Virus record (IMG/VR): IMGVR_UViG_3300032236_001081
Location: 1 to 64,000 of that record
Strand: one strand, 5' to 3'
Origin: a virus
DNA: 64,000 nucleotides
Shown here: in pieces, positions 30,601 to 37,897 of the stretch
Layout of the letters: each line of letters begins with the position of its first letter
How positions within the stretch are numbered: position 1 is the stretch's first letter
Notes under the pieces: model-generated
Database searches by the model: none
Told to the model about the DNA's origin: nothing
Seen by the model: only the letters and a program-made list of their open reading frames with translations
Translations under genes and position numbers: made by a program

Positions 30601-31951
30601 AAAAGTATCACATTCAAATCACGGAATGTATTCGGAAAATTCTATTGTTTCTTTAAGTGGAATAGAATCTGATGTCCCTCCAGCTATTCTTTCTACTGAA
30701 TATTCTTCATCATCAAATGCAGATATTAAATTATCTAATGTAAGTAGTTTTACTACTTTTGAAAATATTTCAGTTGGGCCAGGAAATCCTGGTTATATTT
30801 TGATGGGTGATGAAATTATTAAATATACTAGCGTTGATACTAATACCAATACTCTTGGGGGAATACTTAGAGCCATAGATTCTACTAAATTAAATTTACA
30901 TAAACAAAATGATTTGGTATTTAAATATGAATTTAATGGAATATCATTAAGAAGAATTAATAAAACTCATACTATACAAGCTCCTATTGAAATTGATAGT
31001 TATCATATTCATCTTGATATGGCTTCAGGTGGAGTTAATAGGACATTAGATAATAATATTACAGGTCCTAAACTATTCTTCAATTCTACAAAATCAGGCG
31101 GGTCTTATCTCTATACAATTCCACAAACTGATTCATTAGTTGGACCAAAGGCAACTCAAAATATTGCTTTCAATGTAGCAAAACCAAATGTTCAGACATT
31201 ACTGCCAAATTCCACTAATATTGAAAGTAGAATTAGAACCTTCTCTGGGACTAGTGTAAGTGGAAATGAAGTTCCATATATTGATAATGGATATGAAAAT
31301 ATTTCCTTAAATTCTAACAACTATCTTTCTAGCACTAGAATCATTTGCTCTAAAGTAAATGAAGAAGCTAGACTTGTAGATTTCCCAGGTAAAAAGTCTC
31401 TTACATTGGAAATGGTGTTATCAACTAAGGATTCTAAAGTATCACCGATGATTGACTTAGACCGAGTTAATTTGATTACAGTAATGAATCGTATTGATAA
31501 TCCAGTATCTGATTTTACACTTGACGCAAGAGTAAATGGAATTGACACAGACCCGAATTCTGCAATTTATATTTCTAAGCAAGTAACTCTTGCAAAATCT
31601 GCAGATAGTCTAAAGGTTCTATTAGATGCATATAGGCACTCTAGTAATGAAATTAAAGTTATGTATAGATTATTCAGAAATGATAGCCCAAATGAAGAAC
31701 AAAATTATGAGTTATTCCCAGGATATACCAACTTAGATGAGAATGGTAATGTTATAAATTATTCCAAAAATACTGGAAATGCTGATACTTTTGTATCGCC
31801 TTCAGTTAATTCTAATGATTTTAGAGGTTATGAATATACTGCTTCTAATTTACCAGTGTTTAATGGATTCCAAATTAAAATTATAATGACTGGAACCAAT
31901 CAATCATTTGTCCCCGAAATTAAAAATCTGAGGGCAATAGCAACACTATGA
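24674..31951 (+). CDS. Giant baseplate or fibre-connector protein (DUF4815-like N-terminus)
   Basis: A 2425-residue protein. The N-terminus NLNIFPYYDDFDPLKNYYKV followed by LFKPGVSIQAREITTLQSIL fits the DUF4815-type start of large phage structural proteins. The middle holds long beta-rich stretches and WVDPLAQSFEVAD (about residue 1597), a signature I associate with virion proteins of this class. A GxGY module (about 1862-1902) and an RG-H module (about 2044-2075) are shared with gp7 and gp15. By position it corresponds to T4 gp9/gp10, which link baseplate to fibres, but that equivalence is inferred. It overlaps the next gene by ATGA. Confidence 0.75.
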   Translation: MAQNTNLNIFPYYDDFDPLKNYYKVLFKPGVSIQAREITTLQSILQNQIERFGNHFFKEGSVVIPGQIAYDFNYTCVEINDSHLGIPVSAYIDKLVGKLIQGETSGIKAKIDNYITNVDSDRSNYTLYIKYQSSDTTNFKLSKFNDTENLIVLEDVDYSLSSLRANSTFATTISSESTSVGTAAKIAKGIYFIRGYFVEVSSQTVILDQYTNTPSYRIGLSIQEDFAVASNEYDDLFDNAQGFSNYTSSGADRLVINTTLIKKSLNDFNDENFIELLRVRNGIVEKITKTTTNNLLTEELARRTYDESGDYYVKPFKVALNESLNNKIGNNGIYNLGQQTKSGGSPSDDLACLSIDVGKAYVRGYEVEPPTASQIDINKPRQTATAVNESVPFSIGKQIILNNVYGSIPVGINTTSIVKLYSDRTSSAGSPSGTEIGVARVYDFKLKNSEYVDKSTKFECSLYDIQTYTNITLNSNISSITTPAFIEGKNGGASGYLVSNVTDSNAVSLYQVSGTFLIGEQIKINGIDDTRTIRTVRDYSISDIHQLYQTGFTADVLLSKVVILGSSSSFSISDGTSGISTVTSSNQNFYSGINVGDIVSYTIGNSKLSTYSKVSTISSTLKSITIVPTVDVPNVCLGSLPTTVSTVNDFKKITLELLNTPNAYLYSELHNKNISNLNLKSSDVIIKKSYNIAPNSLTSGSYSVTLESNPDLTLEPFDEEDYTLTFSNGVIVSLDNQKLIPNNKTITIQGIPSGNANAATLTVTFKKVNTKTRKKIYNPCSTLIINKTSSGVSTSTNGLTLSNVYGLRVEDKEISLNIPDVESVLAIYESSTTNEPELPSITLTDLNSSILNSSIGEKIIGTTSNAVATLVSITSNKVNLVYLNENKFVANEEVTFQVSNIKATVFSVALGDKNIRNSYVFDNGYRKEFLDFSRIIRNSNAESPTRKLKIVYNNYTIKSDDDGDFVGVNSYDKDRYSFNIPVFDAIRSTDIIDLRPRVSAYSGSKSPFEFNSRVFSSENGSSPYIFAKDKTINLSYSYYLPRIDKLFLTKDGDFIINSGVPSITPKLPNTLDSALEVATIYLPAYLYNVNDCNIILSPHKRYTMKDISNIDDRVSNVEYYTSLSLLETDTKNLTIRDSQTNLNKFKCGFFVDNFKSLDGGDSKNINFKASIDLENETLRPQHYTTSLDLLLGSELVSGTGIVYNPEADPRYVKDLGSPNIKKVGDIVCLNYKDVEYVANRFSSRVENVNPFNVINWFGSVVLHPSSDSWFESKLIGSNTVNVEGNYNSTISRLGADSNTGLAPAQWNSWNQSTTTLDGGGGRRLVSDITTVNRAGTQVQVKEQFVANTSTSINSQSIILGMRSRNIEVVAKRLKPNTRFYGFFDGKDMNSYFIPKLLEIKMVSGTFQAGETVTGILGAKNISFRLASQNHKYGPYNAPTETYKTNLYQATSGLSSVYSSTSTLLNVDTFSLQLKSTSQFYGCVSIGMQLVGGTSGAIATISDLRLISDSSGTLIASLFIPDSNLPSTPTFSTGSKTLTLTSSSSNSQIAGISDSSADAVFTSSGTLNNTQETTLRIRNATTTTNNIFDSNTTTTQRWVDPLAQSFEVADTNGVFITKCDIFFRSKDTNNIPVTLQIRTMQNGTPTQQILPFAETVMEAKDVNISEDGTVPTTFVFPSPIYLEQTGSGYALALVSASDSYTVWISRMGETDVSTINKPDSEKIIISQQPSLGSLFKSQNGSTWEPSQLEDLKFVLYRADFNTSGTVRFYNPELNIGNHQIVSLSSNPISAYSQSAIVGLGNSLTSTDISKLKVGVGITQLNNPYFSGRLVSILGAIGIGSTLSINNSGNGFTTSTTYSNVDIVNITGNGSGAKATLVTNASGIVSSVTVNSGGFGYAIGDTLTIDYNDTNNFGKNLVLSIPNNVGIISAFNSIRIDNIQGTVDNNTNVSVDYIISNGITITNAYVSSYSPINNGTYLKVSHSNHGMYSENSIVSLSGIESDVPPAILSTEYSSSSNADIKLSNVSSFTTFENISVGPGNPGYILMGDEIIKYTSVDTNTNTLGGILRAIDSTKLNLHKQNDLVFKYEFNGISLRRINKTHTIQAPIEIDSYHIHLDMASGGVNRTLDNNITGPKLFFNSTKSGGSYLYTIPQTDSLVGPKATQNIAFNVAKPNVQTLLPNSTNIESRIRTFSGTSVSGNEVPYIDNGYENISLNSNNYLSSTRIICSKVNEEARLVDFPGKKSLTLEMVLSTKDSKVSPMIDLDRVNLITVMNRIDNPVSDFTLDARVNGIDTDPNSAIYISKQVTLAKSADSLKVLLDAYRHSSNEIKVMYRLFRNDSPNEEQNYELFPGYTNLDENGNVINYSKNTGNADTFVSPSVNSNDFRGYEYTASNLPVFNGFQIKIIMTGTNQSFVPEIKNLRAIATL

Positions 31952-32139
31952 TACCAGTAAAGGGGCATAGTGAACTTTACCGAGATGAAAATAGCAATGC
32001 AATTTTAAATTGCAGTGATATAGAATATAATGAATATCTAAAAGTTAAGAATATTATTATAAATCAAAAAACTGAAATTGATACTATCAAAAAAGATATT
32101 GAAGAAATTAAATTACTTTTATATTCTTTAGCCAATTAA
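31948..32139 (+). CDS. Small coiled-coil protein of the tail operon
   Basis: A 63-residue protein: MIPVKGHSELYRDENSNAIL at the start, then a C-terminal coiled coil (KTEIDTIKKDIEEIKLLLYS). From memory a short MIPVKGH protein is conserved at this place in cyanophages. It may be a chaperone or minor virion protein. It is translationally coupled to the giant gene upstream. Confidence 0.65.
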   Translation: MIPVKGHSELYRDENSNAILNCSDIEYNEYLKVKNIIINQKTEIDTIKKDIEEIKLLLYSLAN

Positions 32140-32145
32140 CATACT

Positions 32146-32153
32146 TATAAATA
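32146..32153 (+). promoter_or_regulatory. Late promoter (perfect TATAAATA)
   Basis: TATAAATA lies 31 bases before the ATG at 32185, immediately after the stop of the coiled-coil gene. Confidence 0.75.
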
Positions 32154-32184
32154 TAAAAAAAGGGATTTTTAAATCGGTAATCCT

Positions 32185-32751
32185 ATGCTTACATACGTAT
32201 CCAATATAACAATTCCGGCAGGAACTGATTATAGTTCTACATTTGTTTATATAGACCCAATTAGTAAGTCTCCTGTTAATTTTACAGGATATTATGCTAG
32301 GGCTATGTTGAAAAAAAATCCATACTCCTTAACGTTTACAGCAGAATTTGAAGTAACAATTAATAATACTGAGATTACTTTATTTTTACCTTCAACTATT
32401 ACATCTGGACTTAGAAACGGAAGATATTCATATGATATTGTAGTAAATGATGGTATTACTATAAGCAGAATTTTTGAAGGAAGTGCAATTGTGAGTGGTT
32501 CAGTGACTACTAACCCAACTCCACCTCCGATAATTCCAAGCATTGATATTACAGATATGAAAGATAAGTATGTATTAATGTATGATGATACTATTAAAAA
32601 ACTTAAATTTGTCAATCCAGATGAAGTCTTGAATGCAGCCGCAGAAACTGAAACTACTCAGCCAGGTTTAGTTGGTTTTGCAACAGCATTTTTAAATGAA
32701 TTAGATGTCGATTTAGATAATAGAATTGATATGGATGCTGGGCAATTTTAA
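32185..32751 (+). CDS. Virion-associated protein, fibre-type N-terminus
   Basis: A 188-residue protein. Residues 1-110 are a beta domain (ITIPAGTDYSSTFVYIDP, YYARAMLKKN, GRYSYDIVVNDG) like the BppU-type N-terminal domains that attach receptor-binding proteins. A Pro-rich linker (TTNPTPPPIIPSI) follows, then a helical end (FLNELDVDLDNRIDMDAGQF). It probably belongs to the adsorption apparatus. No catalytic motif is seen. Confidence 0.6.
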   Translation: MLTYVSNITIPAGTDYSSTFVYIDPISKSPVNFTGYYARAMLKKNPYSLTFTAEFEVTINNTEITLFLPSTITSGLRNGRYSYDIVVNDGITISRIFEGSAIVSGSVTTNPTPPPIIPSIDITDMKDKYVLMYDDTIKKLKFVNPDEVLNAAAETETTQPGLVGFATAFLNELDVDLDNRIDMDAGQF

Positions 32752-32753
32752 AA

Positions 32754-32761
32754 TATAAATA
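32754..32761 (+). promoter_or_regulatory. Late promoter (perfect TATAAATA)
   Basis: TATAAATA lies 84 bases before the ATG of the fibre-like gene at 32846; the leader in between is AT-rich with no ORF. Confidence 0.7.
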
Positions 32762-32845
32762 ATAGTGTTTGAATAGACGATGATAATAATTTATTGTGTA
32801 TTTGATTTTTTGTAATTTACTAGTACTTTACACTTTTTAACAAAT

Positions 32846-34324
32846 ATGGCATCCCCAACAATTCAATTTAAGAGAGGTCTAGTTCAGAATCTTCCTGCCC
32901 TTCGTGCAGGAGAACCTGGATTTGCGACCGACAGATCAGATTTTTATGTAGGTCTTAATAGCACCACCGAAGGAAATAAGTTTTTTGGTTCAAGTAGATA
33001 TTGGATTAGAGAAGACGGAACTAATTCACTTAAGTTAAACCTTGTAGATAAAAGTGGCAATAATGGAGTAAGATTAGCGGCTCCTGATACCCTTTCCGGT
33101 ATTACCACCTATACTCTTCCTGCAACTCCAACTGCTGGATATTTCCTGAAGACAGATGCAAACGGTGTACTTTCGTGGACTAGCGTAACTGCAGGTGCAA
33201 CTTTTGAAAATGCAGTTCTGACTGGTGTTACCACCATCACAAATGCTGTTATCCAAAGTGGTTCAATTAATGGCACAACTGTTGGTTTAACTACAGCAGC
33301 TGCCGCTCAGTTCACTACACTTGGTGCAGATTCACTGAATGTTAGCGGTATTGCTACCGTTGGTTCACTCAGCATCGGTTCAACTCAAGTTGTAAGCAGT
33401 GCTTTCCAACTTAAGAATATTGCATCATTAGACGCAACAACAACAGCAACTATTGAAGCTGCTATTGCAAATGCTCCTAATACTTTCACTGATCTTTCAG
33501 TTACTGGTATTTCAACATTTACTGGCATAGTAAATGCAGGAAATATCAATGCTACTGGCATTGTTACCGCAAGCAGCTTCGTTGGAAATGGTGCTAGTGT
33601 AACTAATCTTACATATAGCAATATCACAGGAGTTTCTACTGCTGTTCGTAATGAAGTTTCTGCTACCAGTTCAGACCTAGGCTCTTTAGTCTATACTGCT
33701 GCTACTGGAGTATTTGCATATACTGGAGTTACTACTAGTCAGATTAGAGACCAGTTCTCTGCTGGTACTGGTGTTTCTTACTCTAGTGGTGAATTCAGCA
33801 TCGGTCAAGATGTTGCAACTACTTCTGACGTAACTTTCAATTCAGTTTCAACTGGAGAAGTTAAGGCAAATGATGGTGCTTCAGCTATTACTATTACTGA
33901 TGTTACTGGTGCAGTTGGAGTTTCTAGTGACCTTACCATTTCTGGTAATCTTTATGTAAATGGAACCACAACTCAGGTAAATACAACTTCATTAACAGTT
34001 GAAGATACCCTGGTTGAACTGGGTATGGTTGATGGCAATGCGCCTGCGTCCGACTTAAATAAGGACCTTGGATTACTTCTTAACTACTTCTCTGGTAGTG
34101 CTAAGAAGGCTGCAGTCTATTGGGATGACAGTGTATCTAGAATTGCTATTGCATCGGAAGTTTCCGAAGCAGCAAGCGTTCTAACTGCTGCTGCATATGC
34201 TGCACTTGAAGTCGGTTCACTTTATATCAACAATGCTTGTACTGGAGGAGTGCAAGAGGTTATTGGTTGTACTGCTGGTCAATTGACCCTTTCCAACATT
34301 GTAGTTGACGGTGGTTCTTTCTGA
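32846..34324 (+). CDS. Tail fibre-like structural protein
   Basis: A 492-residue protein. The N-terminus TIQFKRGLVQNLPALRAGEP followed by GFATDRSDFYVG is the widespread phage fibre attachment motif. The central part is repetitive (ITGVSTAV, TGIVTASSFVGNGAS and GISTFTG elements), as in a trimeric beta shaft. A DTLVELGMVDGN segment and a small C-terminal domain with two Cys near the end complete it. GC content is visibly higher than in the adjacent giant genes. It is likely a receptor-binding or accessory fibre. Confidence 0.75.
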   Translation: MASPTIQFKRGLVQNLPALRAGEPGFATDRSDFYVGLNSTTEGNKFFGSSRYWIREDGTNSLKLNLVDKSGNNGVRLAAPDTLSGITTYTLPATPTAGYFLKTDANGVLSWTSVTAGATFENAVLTGVTTITNAVIQSGSINGTTVGLTTAAAAQFTTLGADSLNVSGIATVGSLSIGSTQVVSSAFQLKNIASLDATTTATIEAAIANAPNTFTDLSVTGISTFTGIVNAGNINATGIVTASSFVGNGASVTNLTYSNITGVSTAVRNEVSATSSDLGSLVYTAATGVFAYTGVTTSQIRDQFSAGTGVSYSSGEFSIGQDVATTSDVTFNSVSTGEVKANDGASAITITDVTGAVGVSSDLTISGNLYVNGTTTQVNTTSLTVEDTLVELGMVDGNAPASDLNKDLGLLLNYFSGSAKKAAVYWDDSVSRIAIASEVSEAASVLTAAAYAALEVGSLYINNACTGGVQEVIGCTAGQLTLSNIVVDGGSF

Positions 34325-34344
34325 TAAGACCTCCACATTAACTT

Positions 34345-34352
34345 AATAAATA
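34345..34352 (+). promoter_or_regulatory. Late promoter abutting a terminator
   Basis: AATAAATA directly precedes the hairpin at 34353-34370. A start some 6-7 bases downstream would fall inside the hairpin's left arm, so the new transcript could not form the full terminator. Confidence 0.55.
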
Positions 34353-34377
34353 GGGGAGAGTAATCTCCCCTTTTTTT
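34353..34377 (+). terminator. Intrinsic terminator of the fibre gene
   Basis: GGGGAGA (34353-34359) and TCTCCCC (34364-34370) enclose GTAA, followed by seven T (34371-34377). The next ATG starts at the very end of the T-run. Confidence 0.85.
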
Positions 34378-34590
34378 ATGACAGAACAAGAACTTAAGAA
34401 TTTAATTGGAATTTATCAACAAAAAACTACAGATTTGATGTCGCAATGTGTGGCACTAGAAGCTCAACTTATGAATTCAAATCAAGTCATTGAATTACTT
34501 ACCAATAGAGTAAATGAATTAAAAGAGGAAAATAAAATATTAAGTGCTCCAAAAACAAGAAAGACTAAAGTTAAAGAAGATTTTACTTAA
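34378..34590 (+). CDS. Small coiled-coil protein before gene 13
   Basis: A 70-residue protein, nearly all coiled coil (EQELKNLIGIYQQKTTDLMS, EAQLMNSNQVIELLTNRVNE), with a basic tail (KTRKTKVKEDF). Short proteins of this type precede gene 13 in cyanophages as I recall. Its ATG is fused to the preceding terminator T-run, and no Shine-Dalgarno is present. Confidence 0.65.
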   Translation: MTEQELKNLIGIYQQKTTDLMSQCVALEAQLMNSNQVIELLTNRVNELKEENKILSAPKTRKTKVKEDFT

Positions 34591-34593
34591 TAA

Positions 34594-34601
34594 TATAAAT
34601 A
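34594..34601 (+). promoter_or_regulatory. Late promoter before gene 13 (perfect TATAAATA)
   Basis: TATAAATA lies 27 bases before the gene 13 ATG. Confidence 0.75.
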
Positions 34602-34628
34602 CTAACAGGATTTCAATTAGCGACAATA

Positions 34629-35444
34629 ATGTCTAAACCAAGTTCAAGAGAAGAGTTAATTGAATACTGTCTAAGACAGTTAGGATATCCGGTCTTAGAA
34701 ATTAATGTGGAGGATGATCAGTTAGATGATAGATTGGATGATGCCTTACAATATTTCCAAGAAAGACATTTTGATGGAATTGAAAGATGTTTTTTAAAAC
34801 ATAAACTATTGTCTGGAGAAAGAGCAATAATTACAAAGAGCCCAAAGTATACTACAGGAAGAGCAGATGAGGGGATAACCACTGCATTAATTGAAGAGGC
34901 GCAAAATTTTATTCCACTTCCAGATACTGTTATTGGGGTTAATAGTGTGTTCAAATCTGATTCAAATACTATTACCAGTGGAATGTTTAATGTTAAATAT
35001 CAAATATTTTTAAATGACTTATATAATTATGGGGCATTAGACCTATTAAATTATGCTATGACTAAAACATATCTAGAAGATATTAGTCGTATTATTACTC
35101 CAGATGTGCAGTTAAGATTTAATAAGAAGCAGCATAGATTATATTTAGATATTGATTGGCAAATGGTAGATATTAATTCATATATCATTTTAGATTGCTA
35201 CCGAATTGTAGACCCAGAGCAATTTACATCAATATATAATGATTACTGGATTAAAAGATACTTAACAGCTACTATTAAAAAGCAGTGGGGACAAAATTTA
35301 ATCAAATTTAATGGAGTTCAACTCCCCGGTGGAATTTCATTTAATGGAAGACAAATCTTTGATGATGCAGTAAGAGAAATTGAAGAAATTGAGAAGCAAT
35401 TAAGGGATGAATATGAATTGCCACCACTAGGACTAATTGGATAA
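34629..35444 (+). CDS. gp13: Neck protein gp13 (head completion)
   Basis: A 271-residue protein (T4 gp13 has 309). The start SSREELIEYCLRQLGYPVLE followed by INVEDDQLDDRLDDALQYFQE and RHFDG is the conserved gp13 N-terminus. RFNKKQHRLYLDIDW and YWIKRYLTATIKKQWGQNLI are further conserved blocks. gp13 and gp14 form the neck that seals the packaged head and receives the tail. It is followed after 9 bases by gene 14. Confidence 0.92.
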   Translation: MSKPSSREELIEYCLRQLGYPVLEINVEDDQLDDRLDDALQYFQERHFDGIERCFLKHKLLSGERAIITKSPKYTTGRADEGITTALIEEAQNFIPLPDTVIGVNSVFKSDSNTITSGMFNVKYQIFLNDLYNYGALDLLNYAMTKTYLEDISRIITPDVQLRFNKKQHRLYLDIDWQMVDINSYIILDCYRIVDPEQFTSIYNDYWIKRYLTATIKKQWGQNLIKFNGVQLPGGISFNGRQIFDDAVREIEEIEKQLRDEYELPPLGLIG

Positions 35445-35453
35445 GGATATAAT

Positions 35454-36815
35454 ATGACACTTAATTCTTATTTTTTAAATGGTTCTAATTCAGAACAAAA
35501 GTTAGTTCAAGATTTAATAAATGAACAGATAAGAATGTATGGGCAAGATGTATATTATATGCCCAGAAAATTTATAAAAGAAAATAAAGTAGTAAGAGAG
35601 GTAATTTTATCAAAATTTGATGAAAGTTTTATAATTGAAGCTTATATTTCAACTGTAGATGGATTTGGAGGACAGGGGGATATTTTAAGTAAATTTGGCG
35701 TTAGAAGCACAGATGAGATAACTTTTATTATATCAAAGGAAAGATATCAAAGTCTTATAACTCCATTTATATTGGATGACCCTAGGGTAAAAGTAGTAGA
35801 GAGACCCCAAGAAGGAGATTTAATTTTTTTACCTTTAGATAATGCTTTGTTTGAAATTAAGTATGTAGAAGGAAAGAGACCATTCTATCAACTTAATGAC
35901 CTTTACATCTATGAACTTAGATGTGAACTTTATGAATATGAGGATGAAATTATTAGCACTGGAGTAGATGCAGTTGATAAAAATATTCAAGATTTTAAAT
36001 ATGTAACTACAATAACTATGGTAGATAATTCCGCATCTAGCGCAGTTTTGGGAATTGGATTGACTCAAAATAAATCAGTACAATATGTGGATATTATTAA
36101 TGGTGGATATGGATATAAATCAACCCCTTCTGTTAAATTTACTAAAGCTCCTTCAGGAGGAGTAACTGCAACCGCTGTTGCAATATTACAAAATCAAGGA
36201 AATAATTCTACTGTAGACAGTATCTTAATCACAAATCCAGGAGCAGGATATACTATTCCTCCTAATGTAAGTATAGTCTCATCATCTGGTTCAGGTTTTA
36301 TAGGAACTTCAATAATTTCTAGTGGAGTATTAGGTCCTATCAGAATAATTAATGGTGGATATAATTATCCTACACCACCAAATATATCAATTTCTACATC
36401 ACCTACAGGTCAAAATGCACAAGCTATTCCAGTATTAAATACTTTAGGAATAGTAACTTCAATTAGATTTGTAAATGCGGGAGCTGGATATACTCAAACT
36501 CCAACAATACAAATAGATAGCCCAGTTGGAATTTATACTGGAAATTATCTTTATGATGAAATAGTAAAAGGTGTATCTACAGGAACTAGTGCATATGTTA
36601 AGGATTGGAATTATGATACTAGAATATTAAAAGTATCCACAATCAACGGAGATTATGAATTAGGTGAGATAGTAGTTGGAGCTGGAGCAAGCTACAGAAT
36701 ATTCTCTATGAATAATGATGATTTAAATAATCCATATGCAGATAATGATACTATACAAGAACAAGCAGATATGATATTAGATTTTGATGAAAAAAATCCC
36801 TTTGGAGATTTTTAA
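35454..36815 (+). CDS. gp14: Neck protein gp14 with inserted beta repeats
   Basis: A 453-residue protein against 256 in T4. The N-terminal 180 residues (LVQDLINEQIRMYGQDVYYM, GDILSKFGVRSTDEITF) and the end (NPYADNDTIQEQADMILDFD) are normal gp14. About residues 185-360 are an insertion with four GxGY-type units: GGYGYKSTP, GAGYTIPPN, GGYNYPTPPN and GAGYTQTP, each followed by a beta strand. The same unit occurs in gp7, gp8 and the 24674 protein. The insert could decorate the neck like a collar. Confidence 0.9.
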   Translation: MTLNSYFLNGSNSEQKLVQDLINEQIRMYGQDVYYMPRKFIKENKVVREVILSKFDESFIIEAYISTVDGFGGQGDILSKFGVRSTDEITFIISKERYQSLITPFILDDPRVKVVERPQEGDLIFLPLDNALFEIKYVEGKRPFYQLNDLYIYELRCELYEYEDEIISTGVDAVDKNIQDFKYVTTITMVDNSASSAVLGIGLTQNKSVQYVDIINGGYGYKSTPSVKFTKAPSGGVTATAVAILQNQGNNSTVDSILITNPGAGYTIPPNVSIVSSSGSGFIGTSIISSGVLGPIRIINGGYNYPTPPNISISTSPTGQNAQAIPVLNTLGIVTSIRFVNAGAGYTQTPTIQIDSPVGIYTGNYLYDEIVKGVSTGTSAYVKDWNYDTRILKVSTINGDYELGEIVVGAGASYRIFSMNNDDLNNPYADNDTIQEQADMILDFDEKNPFGDF

Positions 36816-36819
36816 TCTA

Positions 36820-36827
36820 AATAAATA
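36820..36827 (+). promoter_or_regulatory. Late promoter before gene 15
   Basis: AATAAATA, one mismatch from consensus, 17 bases before the gene 15 ATG. Confidence 0.6.
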
Positions 36828-36844
36828 TAGAACTCTAATTAAAA

Positions 36845-37897
36845 ATGTTTGAAAACTCTTCATATCATCAAATTATCCGAAAGACGATAATCTCTTTCGG
36901 AACACTTTTTAATAACATTTATATTCATCACAGAGATGAAAATGCAGAAGATGTTAGTGTAATTAAAGTTCCCATTAGATATGGTCCTATTCAAAAATTT
37001 CTGGCAAGATTGGAAGAAAAGCCAGATTTAAGAAAAAGGCAGGCAATAACCTTACCTAGAATGTCTTACGAAATCGGAAAATTATCGTATGATAGTTCTC
37101 GTAAAACTTCAAAAATGCAAACATTTAATGCAGTTACAACTGGAAAAACTCCAGCTAAATTGTATATGCCTGTTCCCTATAATTTGCCAATTGAATTATC
37201 TATCATTACAAAGTTTAATGATGATATGTTTGAGATTATAGAACAGATACTACCTTATTTTACTCCGGAATTAAATGTCACTATAGATTTAATTAAAGAG
37301 ATTGGTGAAAAGAGAGATATTCCAATTGTATTAAATGATGTCTCTGCGCTTCAAGATGATTATGAGGGGAATTATCAAACTCGTAGAAATTTAATATGCA
37401 CTCTGAGTTTTACTGCTAAAATATATCTATTTGGCCCAATCCCATCTGACAATAATGGAAATATAATCAAGAAAGTTCAAGTAGATTATCACACTGGAAC
37501 AAATGTTAAAAACTCATCTAGGCAGTTAAGATATATTGCTACTCCTAGGGCAATTAGAGATTATAATAACGACCAGACTACTACATTGGCACAAGACATA
37601 GATGAAACTAAATTATCATTTAATGTTTCTGATGCTACTTCATTAATTCCTAATACTTATATTTCAATAGGTAATGAAGAAATGCTGATTAAGGATATCT
37701 CAGGTAATACTCTTGTGGTAGTCAGAGGAGCTGATGGAACCCTCCTTAGCACTCACGAAGAAGGTTCTGCGGTTAATGTTATAACTACAGCAGATGATGA
37801 GTTGATACCACCTACAGATGATTATGAATTTAATGAAGAAACTTTTGATTTTGGTGATGGAAAAATTTATAGTCCTAGAAAGGGTATGGATGTATGA
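36845..37897 (+). CDS. gp15: Tail sheath stabiliser and completion protein gp15
   Basis: A 350-residue protein (T4 gp15 has 272). The N-terminal half has the conserved gp15 pattern (TLFNNIYIHHRDE, VPIRYGPIQKFLARLEEKPD). The extra length is an insert around residues 258-312 (ISIGNEEMLIKDISGNTLVV, VRGADGTLLSTHEEGSAV). It matches the RG-H beta module found three times in gp7 and once in the 24674 protein. gp15 caps the tail tube and joins tail to head. The stop overlaps gene 16 by 4 bases. Confidence 0.9.
   Translation: MFENSSYHQIIRKTIISFGTLFNNIYIHHRDENAEDVSVIKVPIRYGPIQKFLARLEEKPDLRKRQAITLPRMSYEIGKLSYDSSRKTSKMQTFNAVTTGKTPAKLYMPVPYNLPIELSIITKFNDDMFEIIEQILPYFTPELNVTIDLIKEIGEKRDIPIVLNDVSALQDDYEGNYQTRRNLICTLSFTAKIYLFGPIPSDNNGNIIKKVQVDYHTGTNVKNSSRQLRYIATPRAIRDYNNDQTTTLAQDIDETKLSFNVSDATSLIPNTYISIGNEEMLIKDISGNTLVVVRGADGTLLSTHEEGSAVNVITTADDELIPPTDDYEFNEETFDFGDGKIYSPRKGMDV

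Noticed and set aside
12612-31951. Assembly chimera or frameshift in the giant tail genes
   Set aside because: Both frames are open over 10.5 and 7.3 kb with uniform codon use and sensible N-termini. Giant proteins of this type are usual in cyanophages, as I recall.
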